The notes beneath the pieces were generated by a model, which ran no database searches, was not told the origin of the DNA, and saw nothing but the letters and a program-made list of their open reading frames with translations. From positions 1-5,685 of the forward strand of contig DFDV01000073.1 in the NCBI GenBank assembly GCA_002369025.1: DNA of 5,685 nt, written 5' to 3'. A program made the translations under genes and the position numbers. Shown piece after piece: positions 1 through 5,685 of the stretch; positions within the stretch are counted from its first letter, which is position 1; the number at the start of each line of letters is the position of its first letter. This DNA comes from Treponema sp. UBA3819 (GTDB taxonomy: Bacteria; Spirochaetota; Spirochaetia; Treponematales; Treponemataceae).

Positions 1-98
1 TTTCATTTGTCCAGCCGATATGCAAGCTCGATATTTATAATGCGTTTGCCCTGTCTGCCAGTATGACAATTGTAGACTTTAAGCGTATTGCGTGGTAA
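1..98 (+). CDS. 3' end of an unidentified upstream gene (partial)
   Basis: One frame (codons beginning at base 3) is open from the window edge to a TAA at 96-98. It gives about 31 residues ending in DFKRIAW. The other two + frames are stopped at 38-40 and 64-66. The codon pattern resembles that of the genes downstream, and the stop lies 22 bases before the ATG of the dehydratase, the tight spacing seen throughout this run. The tail is too short to assign to a family. Given the neighbours, a glycan-related protein is possible, but I see no motif to support it. The open stretch could also be chance, since 31 codons is short. Confidence 0.45.
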   Translation, partial: SFVQPICKLDIYNAFALSASMTIVDFKRIAW

Positions 99-120
99 TA
101 TAGAAGAACGGTGGGTTTTC

Positions 121-1653
121 ATGCAGAAAGATAATGCACGTTTCTATATTATTGGCGCAGGATTTGCAGGGCAGATGATTGCCCAGGACATCAAGCGCAA
201 AAAAGTGTTCGGTTCCGTAGCAGCCTTTTTAGATGACGACAAAAAAAGAATAGGCACACAGATTGACGGAATCCCGGTTTTAGGACCAATCAACGACACC
301 ACCAAAGTTCTCCGCTGTGCACGAAACGACGAGGCTATCATCGCCATGCCCAGCGCACCAGTTGAACGCATCCGGGAACTCTACGAAGTGCTCAAGGCCT
401 CGGGCTTTATCCGCATCCGTATTCTGCCCAGTGTAAGCCAGATTGTTGACGGAAGCGCCCACCTGGTTCAGACCCGCGAAATTGACCCCCTGGATATTCT
501 GGGACGCACGCCCATTACTGTTCCCTTACACGAAAGCCTGCGCTACCTGAGGAGAAAACGAGTCCTGATAACGGGAGCGGGCGGTTCCATCGGCTCTGAA
601 CTGGCAAGACAACTTTTGAGCGGTGGAGCGGAAAGACTCTATCTTTTTGGTCACGGAGAGAATTCAATCGTCAGCATTTACAGGGAGCTGATTGTCCTGC
701 AGAACGAAGGTGTTGGCGAAAAGGCAACTGTTGTTCCGATTATCGGTGACATGAAAGACCGTCAGTATGTTGATTATATAATAGAACAAACCCATGCTGA
801 TGTAATTTTTCACTGTGCCGCCTACAAGCATGTTCCCATGATGGAAGAAAATCCGGTTGCCTCAATAGAAAACAATGTATTTGGCACAAAAAATCTGCTG
901 GACGCTTCACTAAAACATGGAGTACACCGTTTTGTACTCATCAGCACGGACAAGGCTGTGGAACCGGTCAGCGTCTACGGTGTGAGCAAAATGCTCTGTG
1001 AAAAACTTGTACTGGATGCGGCAAAATCTGCAAAAGACCAGAATGCCTTTATGTTCGTCAGGTTCGGCAATGTACTGGGCTCACGAGGTTCAATTCTTCC
1101 CCTCTTTATGAATCAGATAAAAAACGGCGGTCCGGTTACGGTAACAGATCCCAGCATGGAACGTTTTTTCATGACTATTCCGGAAGCATGTTCGCTGGTA
1201 CTCGAAGCGGGCGGCGTGGGAAAGAACGGAAAGTCATATCTTCTGGACATGGGAGAGCCGGTAAAAATCATGGACCTTGCGGAACAGATTATTACTTTCA
1301 GCGGACTTGAACCTCACAAGGACATTGAGATTAAAATCATCGGCATGCGTGAGGGTGAAAGACTTGAAGAACCACTCTGGCTTCCTGAGGAAAATCCTGT
1401 CAAAACCGACTATGAGAAAATTCTGGAACTTAAAAACCTTGAAATGGGACACGATGAACTGGAAGAACTTCTGGAAGCCCTCTACCCCATTTGTTTTTAT
1501 ACATCCAGCGAAAAAAATAAGTTCAGAAACAAGGCCATGCTTATCTCCCTGCTGAGGGGAAATGTTCCCTCACTGGATGCCCACTACAGCAAGGCTCACG
1601 ACCAGGGAAACATCATCGACCGGGAAAGCAATTTGACAAAGGTAACGCTATGA
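121..1653 (+). CDS. CapD/FlaA1-family UDP-N-acetylhexosamine 4,6-dehydratase, soluble form
   Basis: The 510-residue protein has two Rossmann domains. The N-terminal one has a GAGFAG nucleotide loop (12-17), a FLDDD segment (36-40) and IDGIPVLG (48-55). The catalytic SDR domain has TGAGGSIG (151-158) for NAD(P), D210, the AAYKHVP signature (about 233-239), the TDK triad (276-278), Y286xxxK290, RFGNVLGSRGS (314-324) and the TVTDPSMERFFMTIPEA block (about 339-355). These mark the WbpM/PglF/CapD group, which converts UDP-GlcNAc to the 4-keto-6-deoxy sugar in the cytoplasm. Full-length relatives (roughly 600-660 residues) carry four N-terminal membrane helices; this one starts directly at the first Rossmann domain. 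Position 286 is Tyr, where long WbpM-type enzymes usually have Met. The ATG at 121 is preferred over an in-frame TTG at 88 because the protein then begins just before the Rossmann strand, a weak GGTGG lies upstream, and the TTG would overlap the preceding tail. The stop overlaps the next start by four bases. Exact substrate and C5 stereochemistry are not determined. Confidence 0.9.
   Translation: MQKDNARFYIIGAGFAGQMIAQDIKRKKVFGSVAAFLDDDKKRIGTQIDGIPVLGPINDTTKVLRCARNDEAIIAMPSAPVERIRELYEVLKASGFIRIRILPSVSQIVDGSAHLVQTREIDPLDILGRTPITVPLHESLRYLRRKRVLITGAGGSIGSELARQLLSGGAERLYLFGHGENSIVSIYRELIVLQNEGVGEKATVVPIIGDMKDRQYVDYIIEQTHADVIFHCAAYKHVPMMEENPVASIENNVFGTKNLLDASLKHGVHRFVLISTDKAVEPVSVYGVSKMLCEKLVLDAAKSAKDQNAFMFVRFGNVLGSRGSILPLFMNQIKNGGPVTVTDPSMERFFMTIPEACSLVLEAGGVGKNGKSYLLDMGEPVKIMDLAEQIITFSGLEPHKDIEIKIIGMREGERLEEPLWLPEENPVKTDYEKILELKNLEMGHDELEELLEALYPICFYTSSEKNKFRNKAMLISLLRGNVPSLDAHYSKAHDQGNIIDRESNLTKVTL
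1638..1643 (+). promoter_or_regulatory. Ribosome binding site for the aminotransferase gene
   Basis: AAAGGT lies seven bases before the ATG at 1650, inside the last codons of the dehydratase gene. Together with the ATGA stop/start overlap at 1650-1653 this supports translational coupling of the two sugar enzymes and fixes the start. Confidence 0.55.
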
Positions 1654-2861
1654 AAGATTCTGCGCCCACAACTTCTTCTCCACTTAAAGTACCTTTTTTT
1701 CATGCCTCACTGGGAGAAGCGGAAAAAAAAGCCGTCTGTGATGTAATTGACTCCCTCTGGCTGACCACGGGAAAAGTGACCCAGGGCTTTGAGGAAGATT
1801 TTAAGGCCTTTACAGGGGCAAAGCATGCTTTCGCCGTAAACTCAAACACCAGCGGTATGATTCTTGCCATGGATGCATGCGGCGTAAAAGCAGGAAAGGC
1901 GGTCATTACCACTCCCTACACCTTTGTGTCTACAGCGGCCTGTGCAATTCATCTGGGTGCCGAAGTACGCTTTGCAGATATTGAAAAAGATTCCTATTCC
2001 ATTGACCCGGAAAAAATTGAAGAAATCCTTAAAAAAGATACTAAGCATGAAATCTGTGCCATCGTCCCCGTCCATATCGCGGGAAATCTCTGCAACATGG
2101 AAAAAATCTGCGCTCTGGCCCGTGCCTACAGTACGCCGGAAAACAAAATTTATGTCATAGAAGATGCGGCCCATTCTTTTCCGTCAAAAACTAAGCGCGG
2201 CTATGCAGGCCTTTTGGGGGATGCGGGGGTTTTTTCTTTTTATGTAACAAAAACAATCACGACAGGCGAAGGCGGCATGGTCACCACAAACAATGACGAA
2301 CTTGCAAAACGCATACAGATCATGCGCATGCACGGCATGGACAGAAATGCCTGGGACAGATACACCAGTCCGCGCGCCTCCTGGGAATACGACATCATTG
2401 AATGCGGCTATAAATTTAATCTGCCTGATATTCTGAGCGCCCTGGGACGGGAACAGTTAAAGCGGGCAAATCTCTTTTTTGAAGAGCGGAAAAAAATCGT
2501 AGAACGCTACAATGCCGCATTTAAAGACTGTGATTATCTGCAGTTACCGCCGGACGGAGAAGGAAACGCCTGGCATCTCTACTTGCTCCGCATCAAGCCT
2601 GAAAAACTGAACTGTGACCGCAATACTTTTGCCCGTGAACTGCAGGCTGACGGCATAGGAATTTCCATGCATTTTATCGCCCTCTTTAAATTCACCTACT
2701 GGCAGAAGCGCTATGCAGATTTTACTGCTGAAAATTATCCCAATGCGGCCCAACACACTGACAACACCATCACCCTTCCCCTCTGGCCGGAAATGCCCGA
2801 TGAAATGGTGGAGACCGTCATCAACAGCGTCAGGAAAACTGGTGAAAAACATAAGAAATAG
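1650..2861 (+). CDS. DegT/DnrJ/EryC1/StrS-family PLP-dependent sugar aminotransferase
   Basis: The 403-residue protein matches the usual length for nucleotide-sugar aminotransferases that move an amino group, usually from glutamate, onto a 4-keto (or 3-keto) sugar. Visible features, in order, are the N-terminal 'SLGEAE...LTTGKVTQGFEE' region (about 20-50), a phosphate-binding loop SNTSG (65-69), EDAAHS (171-176) whose D172 should contact the PLP ring nitrogen, and SFYVTK with K201 as the Schiff-base lysine, followed by TITTGEGGM. The 'GYKFNLPDILSALGREQL' block and a C-terminal HFIALF...LPLWPEM region complete the fold. Following directly after a UDP-HexNAc 4,6-dehydratase, it most likely makes a UDP-4-amino-4,6-dideoxy-HexNAc (PglE-like, towards bacillosamine, or PseC-like, towards pseudaminic acid); which one cannot be read from the sequence. 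No acetyltransferase or sialic-acid-synthase-like gene is in the window. The loop SNTSGM differs slightly from the common S-(G/C)-T-A-A-L. Confidence 0.93.
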   Translation: MKDSAPTTSSPLKVPFFHASLGEAEKKAVCDVIDSLWLTTGKVTQGFEEDFKAFTGAKHAFAVNSNTSGMILAMDACGVKAGKAVITTPYTFVSTAACAIHLGAEVRFADIEKDSYSIDPEKIEEILKKDTKHEICAIVPVHIAGNLCNMEKICALARAYSTPENKIYVIEDAAHSFPSKTKRGYAGLLGDAGVFSFYVTKTITTGEGGMVTTNNDELAKRIQIMRMHGMDRNAWDRYTSPRASWEYDIIECGYKFNLPDILSALGREQLKRANLFFEERKKIVERYNAAFKDCDYLQLPPDGEGNAWHLYLLRIKPEKLNCDRNTFARELQADGIGISMHFIALFKFTYWQKRYADFTAENYPNAAQHTDNTITLPLWPEMPDEMVETVINSVRKTGEKHKK

Positions 2862-2863
2862 GA
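2860..2863 (+). promoter_or_regulatory. Ribosome binding site for the large subunit gene
   Basis: AGGA (continuing as AGGAAAG) overlaps the aminotransferase TAG stop and sits six bases before the ATG at 2870. It supports this start over the later in-frame ATG at 2939, which has no purine-rich stretch in front of it. Confidence 0.6.
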
Positions 2864-2869
2864 AAGTCT

Positions 2870-5038
2870 ATGTGTGCAAAGAGAAAGACAAAAGAAGAAC
2901 AGAAAAAACTGATTTTCTCAAATGAATTTTTCAGCGACATGGAAAGCGAAAACATGCTCTATGCGGTACTCATCCGGAGTCCTGTAGCAGATGCCCAGCT
3001 AAAAGCCATTTCCCATCCCAGTCTGCCCCAGGGCTATTTTATTTTTGATGCAAATGACATCATCGGGAAAAAGACAATCCAGACACTGGGACTGGAGATT
3101 CCGGTATTCTGTACGGGTGAAATCCGCTATATTGGAGAGCCCCTTGGCATTCTGGTCGGAAAGGATGAAAAGAAACTCCGCGAGCTTTTAAACAGCGTAG
3201 AAATCCGCTATGAGGAAAGACTGAATGACAGCACGGAACTTCTGGCAGAGCGCAATATTGTTACCGATGAAGGAATCGACCGTTTTTTTGAGGAAGCGGC
3301 CTTTACGGTGGAAGACACCTGGATTTCCCAGATTCATCCAAAAAATTACAGCGAGCCAAACGGTGCCTTCTGCTATCTGAAAAACGGTCTGCTTTATGTC
3401 TACACACCTACCCAATGGCTCAGCCACATGAGAAAATCAATTTCTGCCGTTACGGGAATGGATAAAAATGATATCGTCATCACCCGGACGCAGTTTTCAG
3501 AACTGGACACAAACACCCTCTGGATTGACTCACAGATTGCCGCCCAGGTCAGTACCGCCGCACTAAAGACCAATGCTCCCGTAAAACTGGTACTCACGCG
3601 AGAAGAACAGCAGCAATTTATAGAAAACGCCGCACCAGTCTCCATTTCACACAAAACAGCCCTGAACGAAAAGGGAGAAATTCTGGCGGATGACATTACC
3701 ATTACGGTAGACGGCGGTGCCTACAATCCCTTTGCCCGGGAATTTATCGACCGACTCTGTATTGCAAGCTGCAATGTGTATACGCCAAAAGCGGTAAGGA
3801 TTAGCGGCAAGGTCTACTCTTCTGCATATCCGCCCTATTCCATTGATTTGTCTACCATCGACAGCCATTCAATCTACGCCATGGAAAGTCAGCTGCAGAA
3901 AATAACGGAAAAAACCGGGCTGGACCCCATTGAATTGAGGACGCGGAATTACATAGTGGCAGGCAAAAAGAAAAAGGTGCTGCCCTTTCAGGTGGGCGGC
4001 GAAAATGTCATGGAGACCATACAGGCCCTCTGCCACTCCAGCGATTTTATACGCAAATACACAACCTACCGCCTTAACGAAGCCAACCGCTATCTGCAGA
4101 ACAATAATTCGCCTTTTGCGCCGCCCCTGCGGGGAATGGGATTTGCCTGCGGATTTTCGGGAAGCGGCTATAACGGAACCAGTTTCATCAAGTCAAACCC
4201 CTCTCTGGAAGTTACGATGGAAAAGGACGGAAGTCTGCATATTCACGCTCTGCCTACATCAAGTGCAGTCTGGAACATCTGGAAAGAAATTGCCTCAAAT
4301 ACACTGGGAATCAGCGAAAAAGACATCGTTCTGAATTCAGAATTTACTATAGAAAAAGAACCCGAGGCTCCGGAAACAATCAACAGCAACATCAGCATTA
4401 TGACCCAGCTGCTAAAAAGTGCCTGTGAATCCCTGCGCCGCAAAAAGGACAATGCTGAACTCCCCCTCACCATCAAAAAAACGGTCTCCCTCTCCAAAAA
4501 AAATATGTGGAGCAAGGATGAATTTGCGGGCATTCCCTTTTTGAATACAGCCTTTGCGGCCTGTGCCGTAGAAATTGAACTGGACTCCTGTACCTACCGC
4601 GAACATATCCGGGGCATCTGGATTGTTGTGGACGCTGGAAAAATTTTCAGTGCAAAGGCGGCAGAATCTACCATAAAATCCACAATTCAGCAGACCCTGC
4701 ATGAACTTCTGGCAGACGATGTGGTGCACTGTCCCAATGTGAGGGTTCAGTTTGTGCAGTCAAAAGGAGAGCCAAAACAGATTGACGGCATTGTCTACTC
4801 CCTGCTCCCGGCAGCCTTTGCATCAGCAGTATCTCAGGCTCTGGCAATTACCGTAACCAGACTTCCCATTCAAAGTGACACGCTCTACAAGCTCACTAAA
4901 AAAGCAAAACGGCTCTTTGATGAAGCACGTGCCGCAGAGCAGAAGGCAAAAGAAGACCGGGAAGCAGAAGAAAAAGAAAGCGAAGAAAATGGCGAAGCCG
5001 TCCTTTCAGAAAAAACTGGTCAGGAGGAAGAAGCATGA
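2870..5038 (+). CDS. Divergent molybdenum-hydroxylase (xanthine dehydrogenase/CoxL-like) large subunit, cofactor motifs degenerate
   Basis: The 722-residue protein follows the order of the xanthine dehydrogenase/aldehyde oxidase large subunit. An a/b-hammerhead domain has MLYAVLIRSPVADAQLKAI (29-47) and IRYIGEPLGILV (85-96). The molybdopterin-domain scaffold then has EPNGAF (162-167), TPTQ (179-182), VKLVLTREE (238-246), ESQLQKITEKTGLDPIELRTRN (339-360), RGMGFA (421-426), an AVEIELD segment (566-572) and SLLPAAFASAVSQA (644-657) with RLPI (664-667). The cofactor motifs are not there. GGxFGxK is absent near 207-216, RGFG is replaced by LSTI (327-330), GQG by SSA (464-466), and the GVGE catalytic Glu by QIDG (637-640). 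A charged tail follows from about 677. There is no signal peptide, so the protein is cytoplasmic. The next two genes supply the usual [2Fe-2S] and FAD partners. Family membership is well supported, but a functioning hydroxylase is doubtful. Databases may label such proteins xanthine dehydrogenase or quinoline oxidoreductase; I would not assign a substrate. Confidence 0.8.
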   Translation: MCAKRKTKEEQKKLIFSNEFFSDMESENMLYAVLIRSPVADAQLKAISHPSLPQGYFIFDANDIIGKKTIQTLGLEIPVFCTGEIRYIGEPLGILVGKDEKKLRELLNSVEIRYEERLNDSTELLAERNIVTDEGIDRFFEEAAFTVEDTWISQIHPKNYSEPNGAFCYLKNGLLYVYTPTQWLSHMRKSISAVTGMDKNDIVITRTQFSELDTNTLWIDSQIAAQVSTAALKTNAPVKLVLTREEQQQFIENAAPVSISHKTALNEKGEILADDITITVDGGAYNPFAREFIDRLCIASCNVYTPKAVRISGKVYSSAYPPYSIDLSTIDSHSIYAMESQLQKITEKTGLDPIELRTRNYIVAGKKKKVLPFQVGGENVMETIQALCHSSDFIRKYTTYRLNEANRYLQNNNSPFAPPLRGMGFACGFSGSGYNGTSFIKSNPSLEVTMEKDGSLHIHALPTSSAVWNIWKEIASNTLGISEKDIVLNSEFTIEKEPEAPETINSNISIMTQLLKSACESLRRKKDNAELPLTIKKTVSLSKKNMWSKDEFAGIPFLNTAFAACAVEIELDSCTYREHIRGIWIVVDAGKIFSAKAAESTIKSTIQQTLHELLADDVVHCPNVRVQFVQSKGEPKQIDGIVYSLLPAAFASAVSQALAITVTRLPIQSDTLYKLTKKAKRLFDEARAAEQKAKEDREAEEKESEENGEAVLSEKTGQEEEA
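4898..5035 (+). other. Charged, probably helical C-terminal tail of the large subunit
   Basis: Residues 677-722 lie after the last family-typical segment (RLPI at 664-667 and a short helix). They are made almost entirely of Lys, Arg, Glu, Asp and Ala, becoming strongly acidic towards the end (final residues GQEEEA). Canonical large subunits normally end soon after the RLPI-like segment. The composition fits a solvent-exposed helix or coiled coil, or a disordered tail. The final Glu codons also encode the strong ribosome binding site for the next gene. Confidence 0.6.
5022..5027 (+). promoter_or_regulatory. Consensus ribosome binding site for the [2Fe-2S] subunit
   Basis: A perfect AGGAGG lies seven bases before the ATG at 5035, inside the acidic tail codons of the large subunit. 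It is the strongest Shine-Dalgarno sequence in the window. With the ATGA overlap at 5035-5038 it suggests coupled and possibly elevated translation of the small subunit. Confidence 0.75.
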
Positions 5039-5520
5039 AAATTCCCGTCACCCTAAACGGCAAAAAAATCATCTTTGAGGCTAAAGCGGAAGACAGTCTT
5101 CTGGAAGTTCTCCGCCAGCAAAAACTTTTCTCTGTAAAAAAAGGATGCGGTCAGGGGCAGTGCGGCTACTGCACAGTGCTTCTGGACGACAAGCCGGTTC
5201 CCAGCTGTCTGATTCCTGTTGGCATTGTAAAAGGCTCTTCCATCGTTACCCTTGAATACTTTGCAAAAACGCCCGCATATGCAGACATTGCAGACGGTTT
5301 TGAACAGGCAGGAGTACACCCCTGTGGCTGGTGCAATGCGGCCAAGTATTTTTCCGTATACAGCCTGCTCACCCGCATCTACCGTCCGTCAAAAGAAGAA
5401 CTGAATGAACTTGCCGATGAACAGCACTGTTCCTGCACAAACCATGACACATTCATAAACGGCGTTTTGTTCGCCACCGCCAACAGACACAAGCGCGAAG
5501 GACGGAAAAATGGACTCTAA
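5035..5520 (+). CDS. Two-cluster [2Fe-2S] subunit of a molybdenum-hydroxylase-like complex
   Basis: The 161-residue protein has the usual length and two-domain plan of CoxS/XdhC-type iron-sulfur subunits. The N-terminal plant-ferredoxin-like domain has C38-x4-C43-x2-C46-x11-C58 within GCGQGQCGYC...SC. The C-terminal helical domain has C97-x2-C100 and C132-x-C134. All eight cluster ligands are therefore present, so two [2Fe-2S] centres passing electrons between the large and FAD subunits are expected. The second domain is unusual. The family's QCGxCTPG reads PCGWCNAA (96-103), so the Gln next to the first Cys, known in this family to contact the molybdopterin, is Pro. CRCTGY reads CSCTNH (132-137). 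The gene overlaps the large subunit gene by four bases and the FAD gene by eleven. A stand-alone ferredoxin role is less likely because of the two-domain layout and flanking genes. Confidence 0.9.
   Translation: MKIPVTLNGKKIIFEAKAEDSLLEVLRQQKLFSVKKGCGQGQCGYCTVLLDDKPVPSCLIPVGIVKGSSIVTLEYFAKTPAYADIADGFEQAGVHPCGWCNAAKYFSVYSLLTRIYRPSKEELNELADEQHCSCTNHDTFINGVLFATANRHKREGRKNGL
5497..5502 (+). promoter_or_regulatory. Ribosome binding site for the FAD subunit gene
   Basis: GAAGGA lies seven bases before the ATG at 5510, within the end of the [2Fe-2S] gene. It decides the start of the last, window-truncated gene. Confidence 0.6.
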
Positions 5521-5685
5521 TAAAACAGTCTACTACGCAAACAATCTTGAAGAAGTCTTTTATCAGCTCAAAACCGTTGCAGGTCTGCAGCTTGTCGGCG
5601 GCTGTACCGGACACGATGAACTTGCGGACAATTTTCTTTCCGTGCGCAATCTGCCGGAACTTTCCAAACTGGAAAAACATGAACG
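5510..5685 (+). CDS. FAD-binding (CoxM/XdhB-like) subunit, 5' part only
   Basis: An open frame begins at the ATG at 5510 and runs off the window after 58 complete codons. The start overlaps the stop of the [2Fe-2S] gene by eleven bases. The visible part begins with a short strand and helix (VYYANNLEEVFYQLK). It then has LQLVGGCTGHDEL (about residues 26-38), which fits the position and spacing of the family's AGGTDLL loop that holds the FAD diphosphate, followed by RNLPELSKLE, like the usual 'p..lidl..i.eL' stretch. This suggests the N-terminal FAD_binding_5 domain of a molybdopterin dehydrogenase medium subunit, as expected after the other two subunits. The loop carries Cys and His at positions where GGT-D is usual, so it too is divergent. 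The rest of the protein, including the C-terminal CO-dehydrogenase flavoprotein domain, lies outside the window. Confidence 0.72.
   Translation, partial: MDSNKTVYYANNLEEVFYQLKTVAGLQLVGGCTGHDELADNFLSVRNLPELSKLEKHE

Noticed and set aside
36..41. Perfect TATAAT, a possible -10 promoter box before the dehydratase gene
   Set aside because: No acceptable -35 box is found at the right spacing (the closest, TTGTCC at 7-12, is 23 bases away), and the site lies inside the probable end of an upstream gene 80 bases from the start codon. A promoter here is possible but not supported.
88..120. TTG at 88 as the start of the dehydratase
   Set aside because: It has no Shine-Dalgarno sequence, would overlap the upstream open frame, and adds residues unlike the family. 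The ATG at 121 fits better.
144..371. Open frames on the minus strand, here and opposite the other genes
   Set aside because: They mirror conserved protein families on the + strand, lack good ribosome binding sites and show no recognisable domains.
2322..2340. Short palindrome-like ATGCGCAT/GCATGC motifs
   Set aside because: They lie inside conserved aminotransferase coding (MRMHGMD) and are too short to indicate a regulatory site or repeat.
2840..2870. Terminator between the aminotransferase and the oxidoreductase genes
   Set aside because: The gap is only eight bases, and there is no inverted repeat with a T-run. Read-through is expected.
4496..4503. Run of eight A residues in the large subunit gene, a possible slippage or frameshift site
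   Set aside because: The frame is intact on both sides and encodes Lys-Lys-Asn. Several seven-A runs occur elsewhere in the window, so this looks like ordinary lysine-rich coding.
4781..4789. E634 in SKGEP as the retained catalytic Glu of the GxGE motif
   Set aside because: The downstream LPAAF...RLPI region aligns without gaps only if GVGE corresponds to QIDG (637-640), so E634 would sit about six residues too early. It is kept as an alternative that a structure could test.

Overview
The window looks like an accessory but ordinary-looking chromosomal segment of a host-associated spirochaete, most likely a Treponema. That assignment is an inference. It rests on gene order: a CapD-like sugar dehydratase, a DegT/SpsC-like aminotransferase and a divergent molybdenum-hydroxylase-like gene set. 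From memory, the same run occurs around TP0077-TP0081 of T. pallidum, where TP0077 is named Cap5D-like, TP0078 SpsC-like and TP0080 'quinoline 2-oxidoreductase'. I could not check this here. Base composition is moderate, and codon use looks even across all genes, so nothing points to a recent foreign insert.

Layout: everything reads on the + strand as one tightly packed run. Bases 1-98 hold the likely 3' end of an unidentified gene. Next come a soluble CapD/FlaA1-family UDP-N-acetylhexosamine 4,6-dehydratase (121-1653) and a PLP-dependent DegT/DnrJ/EryC1/StrS sugar aminotransferase (1650-2861). These are followed by three parts of a xanthine-dehydrogenase/CO-dehydrogenase-like complex: a large subunit (2870-5038), a two-cluster [2Fe-2S] subunit (5035-5520), and the start of an FAD-binding subunit (5510 to the window end). 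Junctions are a 4-base overlap, an 8-base gap, a 4-base overlap and an 11-base overlap. No terminator is visible and no non-coding stretch exceeds about 25 bases.

How they work together: the first two enzymes fit consecutive steps, UDP-HexNAc to the 4-keto-6-deoxy sugar and then to the 4-amino-4,6-dideoxy sugar, feeding a surface glycan or flagellin glycosylation. The other three would form a flavin/iron-sulfur/molybdopterin oxidoreductase.

The most interesting point is that the large subunit keeps the fold landmarks of the family but has lost every recognisable molybdopterin-binding motif and apparently the catalytic glutamate. Its [2Fe-2S] partner keeps all eight cluster cysteines but has lost the cofactor-contacting Gln. 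This suggests a molybdenum-free or repurposed member of the family, co-transcribed with amino-sugar synthesis.
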